Assembly (NCBI GenBank): GCA_028751875.1 | Contig: CM054167.1 | Span: 20,264,412 to 20,328,411 of the forward strand | Source: Rapana venosa | Taxonomy: Eukaryota; Mollusca; Gastropoda; Neogastropoda; Muricidae | Direction: 5' to 3' | Length of the DNA: 64,000 bases | Shown: one piece after another, positions 43,783-58,400 of the stretch | Position numbering within the stretch: the stretch's first letter is position 1 | How the letters are laid out: every line of letters starts with the position of its first letter | Position numbers and translations under genes: made by a program | The notes under the pieces: generated by a model | What the model was told of the DNA's origin: nothing | Database searches by the model: none | The model's input: only the letters and a program-made list of their open reading frames with translations

Positions 43783-44212
43783 TCAGGAGGGGAGCCAGGA
43801 GACATGCATAGATAGATAGATAGATATTCAGGAGGGGAGCCAGGAGACATGCATAGATAGATAGATAGATAATTCAGGAGGGGAGCCAGGAGACATGCAT
43901 AGATAGATAGATAATTCAGGAGGGGAGCCAGGAGACATGCATAGATAGATAGATAAGATAGATAGATAATTCAGGAGGGGAGCCAGGAGACATGCATAGA
44001 TAGATAGATAGATAGATAGGTAGATAGATTGATAGGTAGATAGATAGATAGATAATTCAGGAGGGGAGCCAGGAGACATGCATAGTAGATAGATAGATAG
44101 AAGATAGAGAGATAATTCAGGAGGGGAGCCAGGAGACATGCATAGATAGATAGATAGATAGGTAGATAGACAGACAGATAGATAATTCAGGAGGGGAGCC
44201 AGGAGACATGCC
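43743..44212. repeat. Composite array: (GATA)n alternating with a 30-bp unit
   Basis: Eight copies of 'attcaggaggggagccagga' plus 'gacatgcata', separated by (GATA)n blocks of 2 to about 15 steps. Confidence 0.95.
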
Positions 44213-46729
44213 ATGCTGCTCCTATCCCAGAACTTTTCTCTGGATATCTGAAGAGCCCACCCTACCATTTCCGACCCCGATACCAGAGACAACCATGACA
44301 ATGGAATGCATGCTCTACAAACATTTAACTATGAGGTTTGCAGCAGTTTGACAGGTCAGCTTGTGCCTAGCTTTCTTCTCTAGTAAAAATAGGCAATGAT
44401 AGATTGGAAAGCAAAGGGAAAAAAATGGAGTTCAGCTGACAAAACAAATAATTATATACTGAAGGGATATTTTCAAGTACAATCATTACAAACACAAAAC
44501 GTTGATACTGTCCATCAAAATGTTTACACAACTGACAAAGACTACACTTTGTGGCATTAACCCCCCCCAAAAAAAGTTACTTATATTATTCCAGAATAAA
44601 ACAAATGCCATTTGATTTCTTGGAAGTTACAATGATAAAAGTGTCATAAATATCAGAATTAAAAAAGATGAAGCATGCACAATGTTCTTATACATCTTTC
44701 AATGTGTAGTTTCATTATTTACCATGATTTGTCGACAACAATGTATGACTTGACTTGTACATTAAAACAGCACTATAAGTAAAACTGGCATCGTTAAAAT
44801 CCAACCTAACATGTCACAATCATCATCAGGTGATAAAATATTGCTGCAGATTTTCCAAAATACATCCAAAAAGCACCATCTGCTAGACACGCTGTGCAAA
44901 ACTTGACCAAAGTTTCATTCAAAAGTCACACAGGCTTTTTTCTTCAAATTACATTTTCCTCCCATCCAGTCCAAAAGCACTGCTGAGGAATACTCGCTTT
45001 ATCAACATTTGACATTTTTCTTTGCATATGATTTTTTTAAAAAACACTGGAATATGCATTTTTAAGCAGAATCTATAACTTGGTGCTCTGTGCATTTTTG
45101 CATCTTTCTAGTAATTGAGGTATAAATACTGTAAAGACTGCAATTTTTTTTTTCCAACTTTGCTGCCGTTGGCATGACAAAAAACACGAAAAAGATGGCG
45201 TCTCTTCCTAAACAATTGGTGAATTACAACACAACCACAGCTGTAGCACACAAACAACTGAGCGGCATTACAATAACCACCCTCGGTAGGAATGAATGCA
45301 GTCCTCAGTGCAAACACACTGTGATCAAGGAAATTCACTCAGCAGTTTTGACTAATAATAATGAATAATAATAATAATAATAAAAAACCAAGATTTTCCA
45401 AGCAGTCGTAGTAGAGTATAAATACACTGATTTGGATAAATCATCATAGCAGCACTACATTCCTGTCTTTTGTGCTGCTGACTAGGTGCACACACACAAC
45501 AGCAAAGATCCACGTGAAGGAGAAAGACTGTCAGCGTTCATGGACAGGAAGATCAACAACATCATCGTCACCTTCCCTTTTACTGCCCACCACACACACA
45601 CAGTCCATCCATCCATTCCCTGAGTTCTCCTCACCACACGGCCGACACAGCTTTCATTCCTTGAGGTCCTTGTGCTCACAGTCTTCTTGAACAACTGATC
45701 GATGGCCTGACTGGCTCAGTTGCCTTTGATCTGCCTCGTCACCATGGGCTGGCTTCATCAACTGTCTTGTGATCTTGTTTCCAGTCTCCTTGCCCACATC
45801 ATCACATTTCTGTCAAACTTGCAGAAAGTGGTATGGGAGGGGAAAAAAAGATACATGTACAATTAGGTAAGCAACGGTAAACGTAAAGAAACGACGGCAA
45901 ATCCTTCATGGACAAGAGGCCTGGCAGCCTTGAGGGAGGGTGATTTCATTTCATTCAGGTGAAGACACACGGCAGTGCACACAATCTCGTGTCCCTGATG
46001 TAGCACCATTTTCCCCACTGTCAGTAGAACACGCTTTCGCTCAACGTCACCACACCACTTCAGCCATGGACCAGGCAGAATCTGAAATCTCCTTGCAAAG
46101 ATTAAAAAAAAAAAAAAAAAAAAAATGTGTCCCACAATCGATTCCAAACACTGTGGAACATGTTTGATCTTTGGTCTATCCAGAATGCCCCACTTCCAAC
46201 AGTTCACACAAGCGGCAAGGTCTGTGACATGCCTACACACGTGGCTCGCTGTTCACCGGATGAAGTAGTGATTCTAGACTCCGTCCTCCAGAGCCAGCAC
46301 CCAGTTTTCTTTCTATCAGTCAGCTCCTCGTACTCTGTGCTGGGGAGGGAAAAAACAACCCCCATCTCCTCACAACCCCAAAAACACACAGCTGCACACA
46401 AAGCGTTCAGGGCAACACAACAACAGGCTCTGTCATTGGCTGATGTTTAAACCAATTACCCAATGAGAGAAGGGCACACTTCCTGACAATGGTGCGTGGA
46501 TTCCTGAGCAGCAGACCAGCAGGAAACCAAGTAAAGGAGTCAGCCTGCAGAGGAGTCCAGCTGAAGCAGTTTGCTGAATCCCTACGCTCCAGAAGGATTC
46601 CACCCGCAGTCACATCACATCCCACACACAAACACGTGACCCTGAACAGCTGCAACTAAGAAGCCTGAGCTGCAACTAAGAAGCCTCAGCTGCAACCAAG
46701 ACGCCCGAGGTCAGGAGAGGAGGTGCCCC
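44213..46729. other. Probable 3' flank or 3' UTR of the RhoGEF; no gene seen
   Basis: Mostly unique sequence with (AAT)n at 45358-45382 and poly-A at 46104-46125. Frames with more than 60 codons show no domain or splice logic. No SINE was recognised. Confidence 0.45.
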
Positions 46730-46971
46730 CTATGTACTGGGGGTGGAGGGCCGGGGCAGGGACAGCTGGGGCCCGTCCTGGGGGCCATCCTTGAGCAGGG
46801 CGCTGACGCGGTGGTCCAGCAGCTTCTTCCAGGTGGCCAGGTCCTCGGGGCTGGGGGTGCGGAACACCAGCCTCTGCCGGCACGAACCTCCACCACCACC
46901 CACTGCCGCCGCTGCTGTTCTGCTGCTGCTGCCGGAGCCACTGGGGCACAGGGTCAGGACCAGCTCTGTCA
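46730..46971 (-). CDS. RhoGEF last exon M (PH C-terminal helix and stop)
   Basis: 242 nt, acceptor (TG)n-AACAG|TGACAG. Encodes 'VTELVLTLCPSG', an Ala/Gly/Ser-rich loop, the strand 'RQRLVFRT', the helix 'DLATWKKLLDHRVSALL' and a short Pro-rich tail to TAG. Confidence 0.88.
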
Positions 46972-47496
46972 CTGTTCACACACACACACACAATGAAATA
47001 GAGACTCGTTATTTTGGAGGGAGGGGGAGAGGAAGGGAGGGGTGGGGGTGGGGGTGAACAAGGGTGGGAGGGGGGGAAATAAAAAACAAGGGGTGGGTGG
47101 GGGTGGAGGAGAGAAGGCAGGGAAAGAAAATAACAGGCACACGTGCATACAGTGAGAGACAGACACACAGAGAGGCATAGGATTATTATTTTAGCACAAG
47201 CGTGTACACACACACACATACACACACACTAACACACACACAAACCCCATTTCTATTTTCAAGAAAGAAAACACCCCCCCCAAAAGTTAACTGGTATATT
47301 GACTCAAAACTTTCATTTCAACAATACCAATCATCAGTAAAATATTTCAGAAGGAACAAAATTTAAAAAGAAAATATTACAAAAAAGGAAAAAAATCCAG
47401 CAAATAAATTTACATAACTATGATAGTGAAATTCACTGAACACACTGTGTCAATCCCACACAAACCATATTACAACCATATTTTAAACACTGCATG

Positions 47497-47534
<38 letters not shown>

Positions 47535-49355
47535 TATGGAATTTATATAGCGCTGAATCTTGTAAAGCAACAAATCAAAGCGCTCAGATGATTTTTTTTT
47601 GCGTGTGTATGTGGGGTTTTTTATTTTTGTCATCTGTTCCCACCGGCTCACAATGGCCTACTCTTTCGAACAGCGGAACAGGATTTAACGTGTGCGCAAG
47701 ATGTTCTGCATGCGTTCGCACACGGGGCCTCGGTTTATAGTCTCATCCGAAGGACTTAAGCAGAAGAAAAAATATAACACACACAAATGCTTGTTTATGT
47801 GTGTATATGAGAGAGTGAGAGAGAGAGAGAAAGCAGAGTGTGTGTGTGTGTGTCTGCATACATGTATGTGTGTGCATGATTGTGCGAGTATGTTCTTTCG
47901 AGCCAGAAGGCCCATAGAGCCGGAGCTTATCCCGGTTTCTGTAGCGTTAAGCGAACTGATGGTTTTTCACCACCCCTGTGACAGGACGCTAGTCTGTCGC
48001 CAGATACTTCCCCAGCAGAGCTGGTACCCACTTGTACACCTGGGTGGAGTGAGGAAAATAGGAGTAAAGTGTCTTTCCCAAGGACACAACACCGAGCCGA
48101 GCGGGGATCGAACCCGCGACCTCTGGATCACGAGTTGACCGCCTAAACCACTCGACCACGGTGCCTCCATGATTGTGCGAGTGCCTGCATATTTTACGTT
48201 GTAGTAGCAGTAGTCATCCCTTCATCCAATAACATCTTTTCACAGCTGTGGTATTAGATGATGCAAAGCGTGCGTGCGAGAGTGTGCACACATCCGTATG
48301 CATGCAAGTTCATACACACATGTGCATGCGGTGGATGGGGGTACAAGTGCCTGCATATGTGCATGCATGCATTTCACACACACACACACAAAAGCCGAGG
48401 GGTGAGCTGACCGGTGTTGGTGTTGGTGTGGATGTGGGCGATGTCCTTCAGCAGGATGGGGTCACACAGCACGTGCAGACTGCCCTCCCTGTCCGGCCGA
48501 CACAGCATCACCAGGTCTGACAACAGCGACATCTGGATCTGCAACACACACACCACCACACACACGTCGTCACAACATCCACTCCCTCACCGCCTGATAT
48601 CGAGGCCTGACCAAAGAGAACTTTTTTTTCCAGTGGACCACATAACTTCAATACAGGCTATTTCTTTTTTTGTTGTTGTTTTAATGGCTACAGTTGCATA
48701 CAGACCTTGGAGAACCATCTTTTCTTCCTTGTTTATTTTTTAAGGGGTGCTGATGCACCTGTCTTTCTTCAGAGGCAAAACCCCCACAAAAACGAAGCCC
48801 ATATTTTTTCCCTTTAGACCAAAATAACTCATTTTGCTCAAGAAAATACACCAATTTTTGTGAAATTTGTACCATCTCAGTGTTTTTCAGCACTTTGTGG
48901 GTCATAGTGATACTGTGCGTATTAAAAGTCAAGAGTGACAACCGAAAGAAAGACTGATACCAAACTCTGCAGCAAGTACTATACCATGCCTTTTGGCCTG
49001 AAGGCAGAACACCCATATCAGGCAGAAACAGCTGAAGTTCAAATTCTGTCCAGGGCCAGACTGTCATAGTTTTCTCTCACATTTCAAACCAACTGTGTGT
49101 GTCTGTAGAATGCTTTTTTCAGATAAGATGACAAATCAAAGTTCTGAGTGCGACAGGTATTTAACAGAGATATTTAAAAACAAAACAAAAAACAAACAAA
49201 AAACAAAACATACACAAAATACAAACATAACAACCAAAACATACAAAAAACCCCACCCCAAACCTGGCAGCAACCACTGTGTCCCTTCTACATTGTGTGG
49301 GAAAAAAAGAAGAGTTGAAAATACCCCTCTAATTACAAACAAATATACATGCTGA

Positions 49356-49435
<80 letters not shown>

Positions 49436-52400
49436 GAATCCAGTAAAGACCTCTAAGGACTGTTAGTTGAACTAAATGAAGCTCTTCTCTGATCAGCTCT
49501 GGCAGCACCACAGGCCTGTCCATGAAGGAAGATGGTGTGAACGTTCACCTGCATATGTAAACCATGAGGGTTCTGCATTCACTTTCCAAAACTGCCCTTT
49601 CTTCCCAGTTTGACAGGAAAATCAAACTGAATGTCAAAGTCTTTCGGAAGAGACTCTAAACCAGTCGGACCCGTGTGCTTACGGACTTGCGCTTGTCAAA
49701 AGAACCCACGACAGTGGAAAATCGCAAAGAGGGCACCTCCCAACAGTTCTGGCAAAATTGGTAGGTTCGATTCCCAATGGTATCCCCGAAGTCAGAATGT
49801 GGCTACCTGAATGGTGGTGTGGGTAAGTGGGGGGGGGGGACCCAAGCCTGTTCCCTTAGTTTACTGAATAACCAACGATAAACTGATGGACTAACTATTA
49901 CAGAGTGAAAACTATCCTTAAGTGATGGAGACAGCATAAAGGAAAAACACAGGAGAGAAAGATACAAACACACATACAGATACAGTGAAGACCTACCTTT
50001 GACCAGTGGTTGTCGTGGAGGAAGAAAACGTCCCCTTGGTAAATGATGTGGCGATCTTCATGACACAGCTGAAACACCTGAAACACACAACCACACACAC
50101 ATAATTATATCACTGATACAGTCAGTGCACACAACACATCCTGTATACACCGGACTTCCCCACCATCATTATCAGCAGTAGTAGTTCATACCCACACTAA
50201 AGATGACGCTGTATCATACTATGTTGTATCATTTTTGTTGTTGTTTAGGGGTTGTGTTTTTAAAAATTTTTTTTATTGTACTGTGTACACTTTCAGTGAA
50301 GGCAGAATTCTCTACATGTGAAATTCAGGCTGCTCTCCTTGGGGAGATTGCGTCTCCACTTGTCCGGTGCCACCCTGTCTGTGAATGTACTTGTGTGTGA
50401 CAGTTTTGCCAGGGATAACTTCTTTAATGCTGGAGGTTCTTTTACTTGCCTTACATGTATGTTCCATACAGGCCCATGGTTTATTGTCTCATTCAAAACA
50501 CTAGCACCCAGGCTGCCACTCTGTGGATGGGGAAAAAGTCCAGCTTCAGATAGGAATCTCTCTGTGTTCCCTTACCAGATAGGGGGGAGATGGGCGTAGT
50601 GCCTGGTCTTCCTTCCCCTGTGCTTGTAACTCTGCAGAAGGTCTTCCCGCTGCTGGCCTCAGCTGACACATTCCAACTTCAGAGCAGCTTACTTTATTGC
50701 ACAGGATGCATGCTGAGTATATGTGTTTCCATATTCCAGTGAACACGGACATGAATTACGGGATCTTTAGCACGCACATTTGATCCTCTGCATGGGTATA
50801 TACACGAAGGGAATGAAAACATTGGCAGGTCTGCATCTAAAGCTTGATCTGAGAGGGAGATCTTAAAAATACCCATCCTTACTTTTATTCACCAGTTGAT
50901 GCCGCCAAGATTCAAACCCATGACTTCATGGACCCAGGGTATTGATGTCAAATGGTTTTAACCACTAGACAGGAATCAAAGCCACAATCTTTCAATTTCA
51001 AGACAGGTGTACGTACTACTGTTGAACAACTGACCCATGAAACCATTTTCCCTGAAGAGTGCATTTAGCTGTGGTCTGGGCTTTTGATCTGTGGTACGTC
51101 AGCTGACTAAATGAGAGGACAGGCTTCCGATCCATCTCCTAAGGTCCTGATGATTTGGACCAAGGGTTCAAATCTCAACACTGTCTATTCTAGTGAGGGT
51201 GGAAATCTGAGTTCTGAGTCATTTCATGTGCAGGCTTGCCAGTGCTCTACTTCCACTTGAGTGTACACACTTACAGAAAACTCGGTATTCATATCAAAGA
51301 CTTTTCACTCGAGGGGATGCCAGAGGGCCTGTCAGTATAAATAGCATCCAAACCTTCTGGAAATTCTGTGCAAGGAATTCACCTTTTTGTTCACCCTCCC
51401 TCCTCCTTTTCCCCCTCCCACTCCTACTTACCGGAACATTCTGGGAGAAGACCAGGCTGTCCTGCATCTTCATCACCTCCCTGTCCACTGGCCGCACTGT
51501 CTGCAGCGAGGCTGACGTCCTCAGGCTGTCCGTCTTACGACCACGGCTGCCCTCGCTGCAGCTGTCTGCTGAAAACACAGGCAGTGGGTTCACCGACTGT
51601 TACGACACTGATGACCGATCACCACTGCTGCTCTCTACTGGTAGTGTTCATGAACTTAGTCCATTATTACCACACACAATCATTAATATCTTAATCTACT
51701 ATATTCAAATCCACCATACTGAAGAAATAAAGCATGCATGTGCGTCTACACAAGTTTTTAAATATGTTTAGTATTTCACAGGCCAGTTTGCCATTTATAA
51801 CCTCATTACAGATTACTGACAAGGAAAAAACTTTCGTCAATATATAAAAGGACATTTTTGGCTCAGAAAAACCTCCTGGGTTTTCAAGATGCAAAAGTAT
51901 TTGTGACTAGTCAATATCTGAATAGAAACAGTAATCAAGTTCTAATATTTTGGAGGTAAGCATCAATACAAATCTGATTTATGGCAGCACTGCATAGATG
52001 TCCAGCATACATTCACTGCAGTGGCTTCCGTCAGGCACATCATTGATGACAAAGCTGTTAAAAGTTTTGGTTGAAAACATGAACACAAGTACTATTTTGT
52101 AACTGTTATTCCATAAAACCTGGTAAATGTTGGCTTAGTTCCTTGCCTAGAGCTCCAGAGTAAGATTTTTTGGTTTTGCATTTGACTGCTTTTGCCCGCC
52201 ACTGAGGTAGCCCCATTCTAACTCAGGGAATGATCTCTGAACATGACACCATCATGTATGTGCTTTTAAAAAAAATTGTCATCCATTCTTACCAACTCAC
52301 AATGACCTACTCTTCCAAAAAGCAAACTGGATTGAACATGTGCACAAGATGTTCCACAGGCATTCACACACAGAACCTCAGTTTACAGTCTCATCCAAAG

Positions 52401-55400
52401 GACTTTCGGAGGAGTGCAGTCAGGACTGGTATCAACTCCAGGGTTTGAACCCGGGCCATCAGACCGCAAGCTCAACGCTCTAACCACTAACTAGGCTATC
52501 CTTCTCCCCATCTGTTGAATAAAGGATTCACCCGGATTCTGTTATTGCTGCGTGACTGGAGTCGACTTCCAAACTCCCTAGGAGACGCTACACTGAATTT
52601 TTCAGGTGGTGCACCTTTGACCATTCAAACCTAGCAGAGCTGGGCATCCCTCTCCAGGTGCATCAATGTTACCACCCAAGGAAGGCAGCATGGCCAAGTG
52701 GAGAACCCACCTCTGGAGGAGGCAGCGGAGGAGGCCTTGCTGCTGGCCGAGGACCTGGTGTGGGAGCTCAGCGACGTCAGGCTCTGCACCCGGGCGTTGC
52801 TCAGGTTGCTGATGGTGTGCACGCTCTCCTGCAGAACTGAAACACGACGACGCTGGCTGAACATGTATCGGTTCAGAAATCTGCTGCCTGACTGAGAATA
52901 CAACACAGGCTGTTTACTGGAAACATCTATTTAGGATCTGCTGCAGAACTGAGAATACAACACAGGGTGTTTACTGGAAACATCTATTTAGGATCTGCTG
53001 AAGAACTGAGAATACAACACAGGTGTTTACTGGAAACATCTATTTAGGATCTGCTGCAGAACTGAGAATACAACACAGGTGTTTACTGGAAACATCATTA
53101 GGATCTGCTGAAGAACTGAGAATACAACACAGGTGTTTACTGGAAACATCTATTTAGGATCTGCTGAAGAACTGAGAATACAACACAGGGTGTTTACTGG
53201 AAACATCTATTTAGGATCTGCTGCAGAACTGAGAATACAACACAGGGTGTTTACTGGAAACATCTATTTAGGATCTCCTGAAGAACTGAGAATACAACAC
53301 AGGGTGTTTACTGGAAACATCTATTTAGGATCTCCTGAAGAACTGAGAATACAACACAGGGTGTTTACTGGAAACATCTATTTAGGATCTGCTGCAGACT
53401 GAGAATACAAACGGTTTTACTGGAAACATCTATTTAGGATCTGCTGCAGAACTGAGAATACAACACAGGGTGTTTACTGGAAACATCTATTTAGGATCTG
53501 CTGAAGAACTGAGAATACAACACAGGGTGTTTACTGGAAACATCTATTTAGGATCTCCTGAAGAACTGAGAATACAACACAGGGTGTTTACTGGAAACAT
53601 TACTGGAAAGATCTATTTAGGATCTGCTGCAGAACTGAGAATACAACACAGGGTGTTTACTGGAAACATGAAAAACTGAAAACACAACACAGGGTGTTTA
53701 CTGTAAACAACAACTATTAAGAATTGAAAATAGAAAGTTACTCAGAATGCCATTAACTCAGGAATCTCAGGTTGAATCAGAAAGTAAAAAAAAAGAAAAT
53801 AAAGTGAGGCCTTCAAGTTCTTTAAATGTTTAGAACTGATAAGTTTGGATTAACAGTGCAAGAAAGTGCTGAAGATTTATGCTTTTACCTGTCACACACA
53901 CGCTGTTCCCCATCCCATGGAAATACAACACATCTATACAATCATAAAAAAGCATTTTCACTCACTGTAGGTGACCTGTTTGAGGGTGGCGTGGTCAATG
54001 CTGCTGCTGGGGGTGTGCAGGTAGATCTCTTGGAACACTGCAGACAGCTCCTTGATGTGCTGAAACATGACAACGTCAGTGTCAAATGTACCTAACCTTC
54101 CCCATCATTGGCAGCACAGCTCCACACAAGATGTCTTCAATCACTGCCGCAGCTAATATTGGTCACGGATTATCATTGAAGCATGGCACACTTTCTCTTC
54201 GAGGTGTAGCCACAGTTTATACACACAAAGGGGTACATACACACATACATATACATCCCCACCCCTCCCCCACCACGTCTCTGAATAACACTATCCACCT
54301 AAACCAACAAGTGAAAGACCCACGCAGTGAACAATGCCGCAAACAATATATTGAAGAGTTGTGTTATTTCATGTTGGTCTGTTCTAAATATGCTACTAAT
54401 TGTAAAAAGTTTTTATCACAATAGAACTATGGTTCCCCATCATTATTTCATGACACTTATCGTGCAACAAAATGACATGAGAAATTAAGCATTCAAACTT
54501 GTAGTGTAGATTACAAAATCACCGAAACCCCCAAACTTTCCTCATATAGAATCTTCAAACTACCTTTTTCTGATATTGTTATGCAAGGGTGCAATAAAAA
54601 AAAAATCTTCCGTCATGAAGAATTATACACTCACCATAATGCTGATACTCTCTCTCTCTATATATATATATATACATGTGCATATTCTCTCATTTACAAG
54701 GGCCAGGTGGCCTGCAAAACCTGAACGAACCACTATTGTTTGTTGCCTATTGTTCACACACACACACACATACATACACACGCACACAACCAGCAGCAGC
54801 AGTACCTGCAGAGGTCTGAAGATAAAAGCACTGATGCTGGGTTGCCCTGGTTCCAGAGGGGGGTCTTTGATGAAGCGCTGAAATTCCTCGTTCTGACGCA
54901 TTTCCGACAGCACCAGGTTGGCCTCGCTTAAGCCTGCGGCATAGGCCTCATGAGCCTGGCAGAACAGGTGAGCCTGAAAGCAGCGAACACAGCCACCCGC
55001 CCGATCTAGAGAGCTGTCTGAACATGCCTTTCTTAGGGTTGAATAGCACATATTGGAAAAATTGGAAAGAAGAATACCCAGATGTGAAAAAAAAAATTAA
55101 AAGGACTTCACAAGGCTGTATGTACTTGGGACGGTTCAAGGCTGTATGTGCTTGGGACGGTTCAAGGCTGTATGTACTTGGGACGGTTCAAGGCTGTACA
55201 TACTTGGGACGGTTCAAGGCTGTATGTACTTGGGACGGTTCAAGGCTGTTATGTACTTGGGACGGTTCAAGGCTGTACATACTTGGGACGGTTCAAGGCT
55301 GTATGTACTTGGGACGGGTCAAGGCTGCATGTACTTCAGACGGTTCAAGGTTGTATGTACTTGGGACATGGTTCAAGAGTGTATGTACTTGGGACGGTTC

Positions 55401-58343
55401 AAGGCTGTATGTACTTGGGACGGTTCAAGGCTGTATGTACTTGGGACTGTTCAAGGCTGTATGTACTTGGGACTGTTCAAGGCTGTATGTGCTTGGGACG
55501 GTTTACAGCTGCATGTACTTGGGACAGTTCAAGGCTGTATATACTTGGGACGGTTCAAGGCTGTATGTACTTGGGACGGTTCAAGGCTGTATGTGCTTGG
55601 GACGGTTCAAGGCTGTATGTGCTTGGGACGGTTCAAGGCTGTATGTACTTGGGACTGTTCAAGGCTGTATGTGCTTGGGGCAGTTTACAGCTGCATGTAC
55701 TTGGGACAGTTCAAGGCTGTATGTACTTAGGACGTTTCAAGGCTGTATGTGCTTGGGACGGTTTACAGCTGCATGTACTTGGGACGGTTCAATGCTGTAT
55801 GTGCTTGGGACGGTTCAAGGCTGTATGTGCTTGGGACGGTTCAAGGCTGTATCATAGTATGTACTTGGGACGGTTCAATGCTGTATGTGCTAGGGACGGT
55901 TCAAGGCTGTATGTGCTTGGGACGGTTCAATGCTGTATGTGCTTGGGACGGTTCAAGGCTGTATGTGCTTGGGACAGTTCAAGGCTGTATGTGCTAGGGA
56001 CGGTTCAAGACTGTATGTGCTTGGGACGGTTCAAGGCTGTATCATAGTATGTACTTGGGACGGTTCAAGGCTGTATGTGCTTGGGATGGTTCAAGGCTGT
56101 ATGTGCTTGGGACGGTTCAAGGCTGTACGTGCTTGGGACGGTTCAAGGCTGTATGTGCTTGGGACGGTTCAAGGCTGTATGTGCTTGGGACAGTTCAAGG
56201 CTGTATGTGCTTGGGATGGTTCAAAGTCTGAAAAGTTTGTAATGATTTGCTAAAAGCTCACAAACCCTGTCTCCCAAGTTCATGTCTTGTTTCAAATTAT
56301 AAGTCTCTAACATGTTATGCTCACCGATTTCAGTGAATTTACTGTACAGTCAACACTTATGGCACTGCAAATACAAACAAAATATCAAACCACTTCATCT
56401 GTATATGAATAAGATGAACATCAAGGGCCACAGAAATAATCCAGACTTTCAGGTCAGTTTTCTAGAACCTTAAAATAAAAAAATCCTCCCCATGTCACAA
56501 TTCATTATCAACTTTGAACACAATGATCCCATCCAAAATTATTTCCAAATGACCCATAAGAGATGAGCTACTGGAATCATCAACTTTTGAAATACAATCC
56601 TCTCTTCCCAAATTATTTCCAAGTGACCCATCAGAGATGAGCTACTGAAACCAGGTTTTGTCTGCATGAACTCTTCAATTACATGCATGGCACAGAGTTT
56701 ATCTGATGAAATCAAAGCTACTGAAACAAAAACAAAACAAAAATTCATGCAAGTTAGTTTTGACACTAAGCCAAAATGAATTTAAAAACCGACATTTTCT
56801 GACTGGCTGCTGATTGTCAGTCAACTGAATGCTGAAGTGACTACAGACATAACAGCCATACACATTTGAGTAAAATAACCTCCCCTTTTTATTGTAGGGG
56901 TAGAAGTGATTAAAATATTCCCTCCTTTTTTGTTTGTGTGACTGACAAAGAGCATTCTTGTTAAGATAACCACTGAAGAAAAAACCCCAACAGAACACAT
57001 TCGGTCAAAAGTATAAAACCAACAACAACAAGAACAGACAGCTGGCAGCTGTGGCTACAGCAAGAGACCCAACCCCCAGTGGGGGCAGCCAGCGACTGAC
57101 CTTGGAGTTGTAGATCATGGCCACAGCCGTGGTGAAGTGCCGGTCGTCGCTGGACTGGGAATCGTCGTCAGACTCCGGATACAGCGACGGGGCGTTTTCC
57201 TGGATCTGCTGCACATGGTACTCCGAGATGTTCACCAGCTGAAACCCAAACAGTCAATGATACACCAGCTGAAACCACAACACAGTCAATGATACACCAG
57301 CTGAAACCACAACACAGTCAATGATACACCAGCTGAAACCACAACACAGTCAATGATACACCAGCTGAAACCACAACACAGTCAATGATACACCGGCTGA
57401 AACCCAAACACAGTCACAGATACACCGGCTGAAACCTAAACACAGTCAATGATACACCAGCTGAAACCTAAACACAGTCAAGGATACACCGGCTGAAACC
57501 AAAAACACCGTCAATGATACACCAGCTGAAACCCAAACACAGTCAATGATACACCGGCTGAAACCCAAACAGTCAATGATACACCGGCTGAAACCCAAAC
57601 ACAGCCAATGATACACCAGCTGAAACCACAACACAGTCAATGATACACCGGCTGAAACCAAAACACAATCAATGATACACCGGCTGAAACCAAAACACAG
57701 TCAATGATACACCGGCTGAAACCAAAACACAGTCAATGATACACCGGCTGAAACCAAAACACAGTCAATGATACACCAGCTGAAACCAAAACACAGTCAA
57801 TGATACACCGGCTGAAACCAACCACAATCGATACACCAACTCAAATGGTGACTGGTGAAGAGACAGAAGTCTCTTACACAGAGCTCAATTCTGCCACTGT
57901 CACCAGCCCTGACTCCATCCCCTCAGTCAGAGGTGATATATATACCACCTTCACTGGGGGGCTTTTCCTTACAGTTGCCCCGAAATGATTTGTGCAATAA
58001 AAACCAAAAAAAGTATTGTGCTTCTTTGTGTATCATTACTTAACAGACACCTGACACATTGCGTAAACAAACCGAGACACCTTCCTTTCTTAAAATCCAC
58101 ATTTAAAAAAAAAAGTCAGGAGTTAAAACTGGACAGTTACGAACCTGATCATCACAAAAACAAGTTTCACATGTGATAAGGGGGATGGGATAACCTGGTG
58201 GACACAGAGCATTGTGCTCATGATCTCATAGCCTGTACAATTTTTGATGCATTAACATGTTGGAAGGTTAAAACCACACACACACACACACACACACACC
58301 ACACACACACACACACACACCACACACACACACACACACCACA

Positions 58344-58400
<57 letters not shown>

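Noticed and set aside
48100..48167. tRNA-Ser gene
   Set aside because: A and B boxes are good, but the acceptor stem does not close and the sequence continues into a SINE body with a target-site duplication around the whole element.
53133..53679. Plus-strand 19-residue repeat protein
   Set aside because: 57-bp minisatellite within the RhoGEF intron and antisense to it. Unit length alone explains the frame.
55024..56253. Plus-strand frames up to 299 codons (LGTVQGCMYLGRF-type repeats)
   Set aside because: 26-bp minisatellite inside a RhoGEF intron. All three frames read similar peptides, which a real gene would not do.
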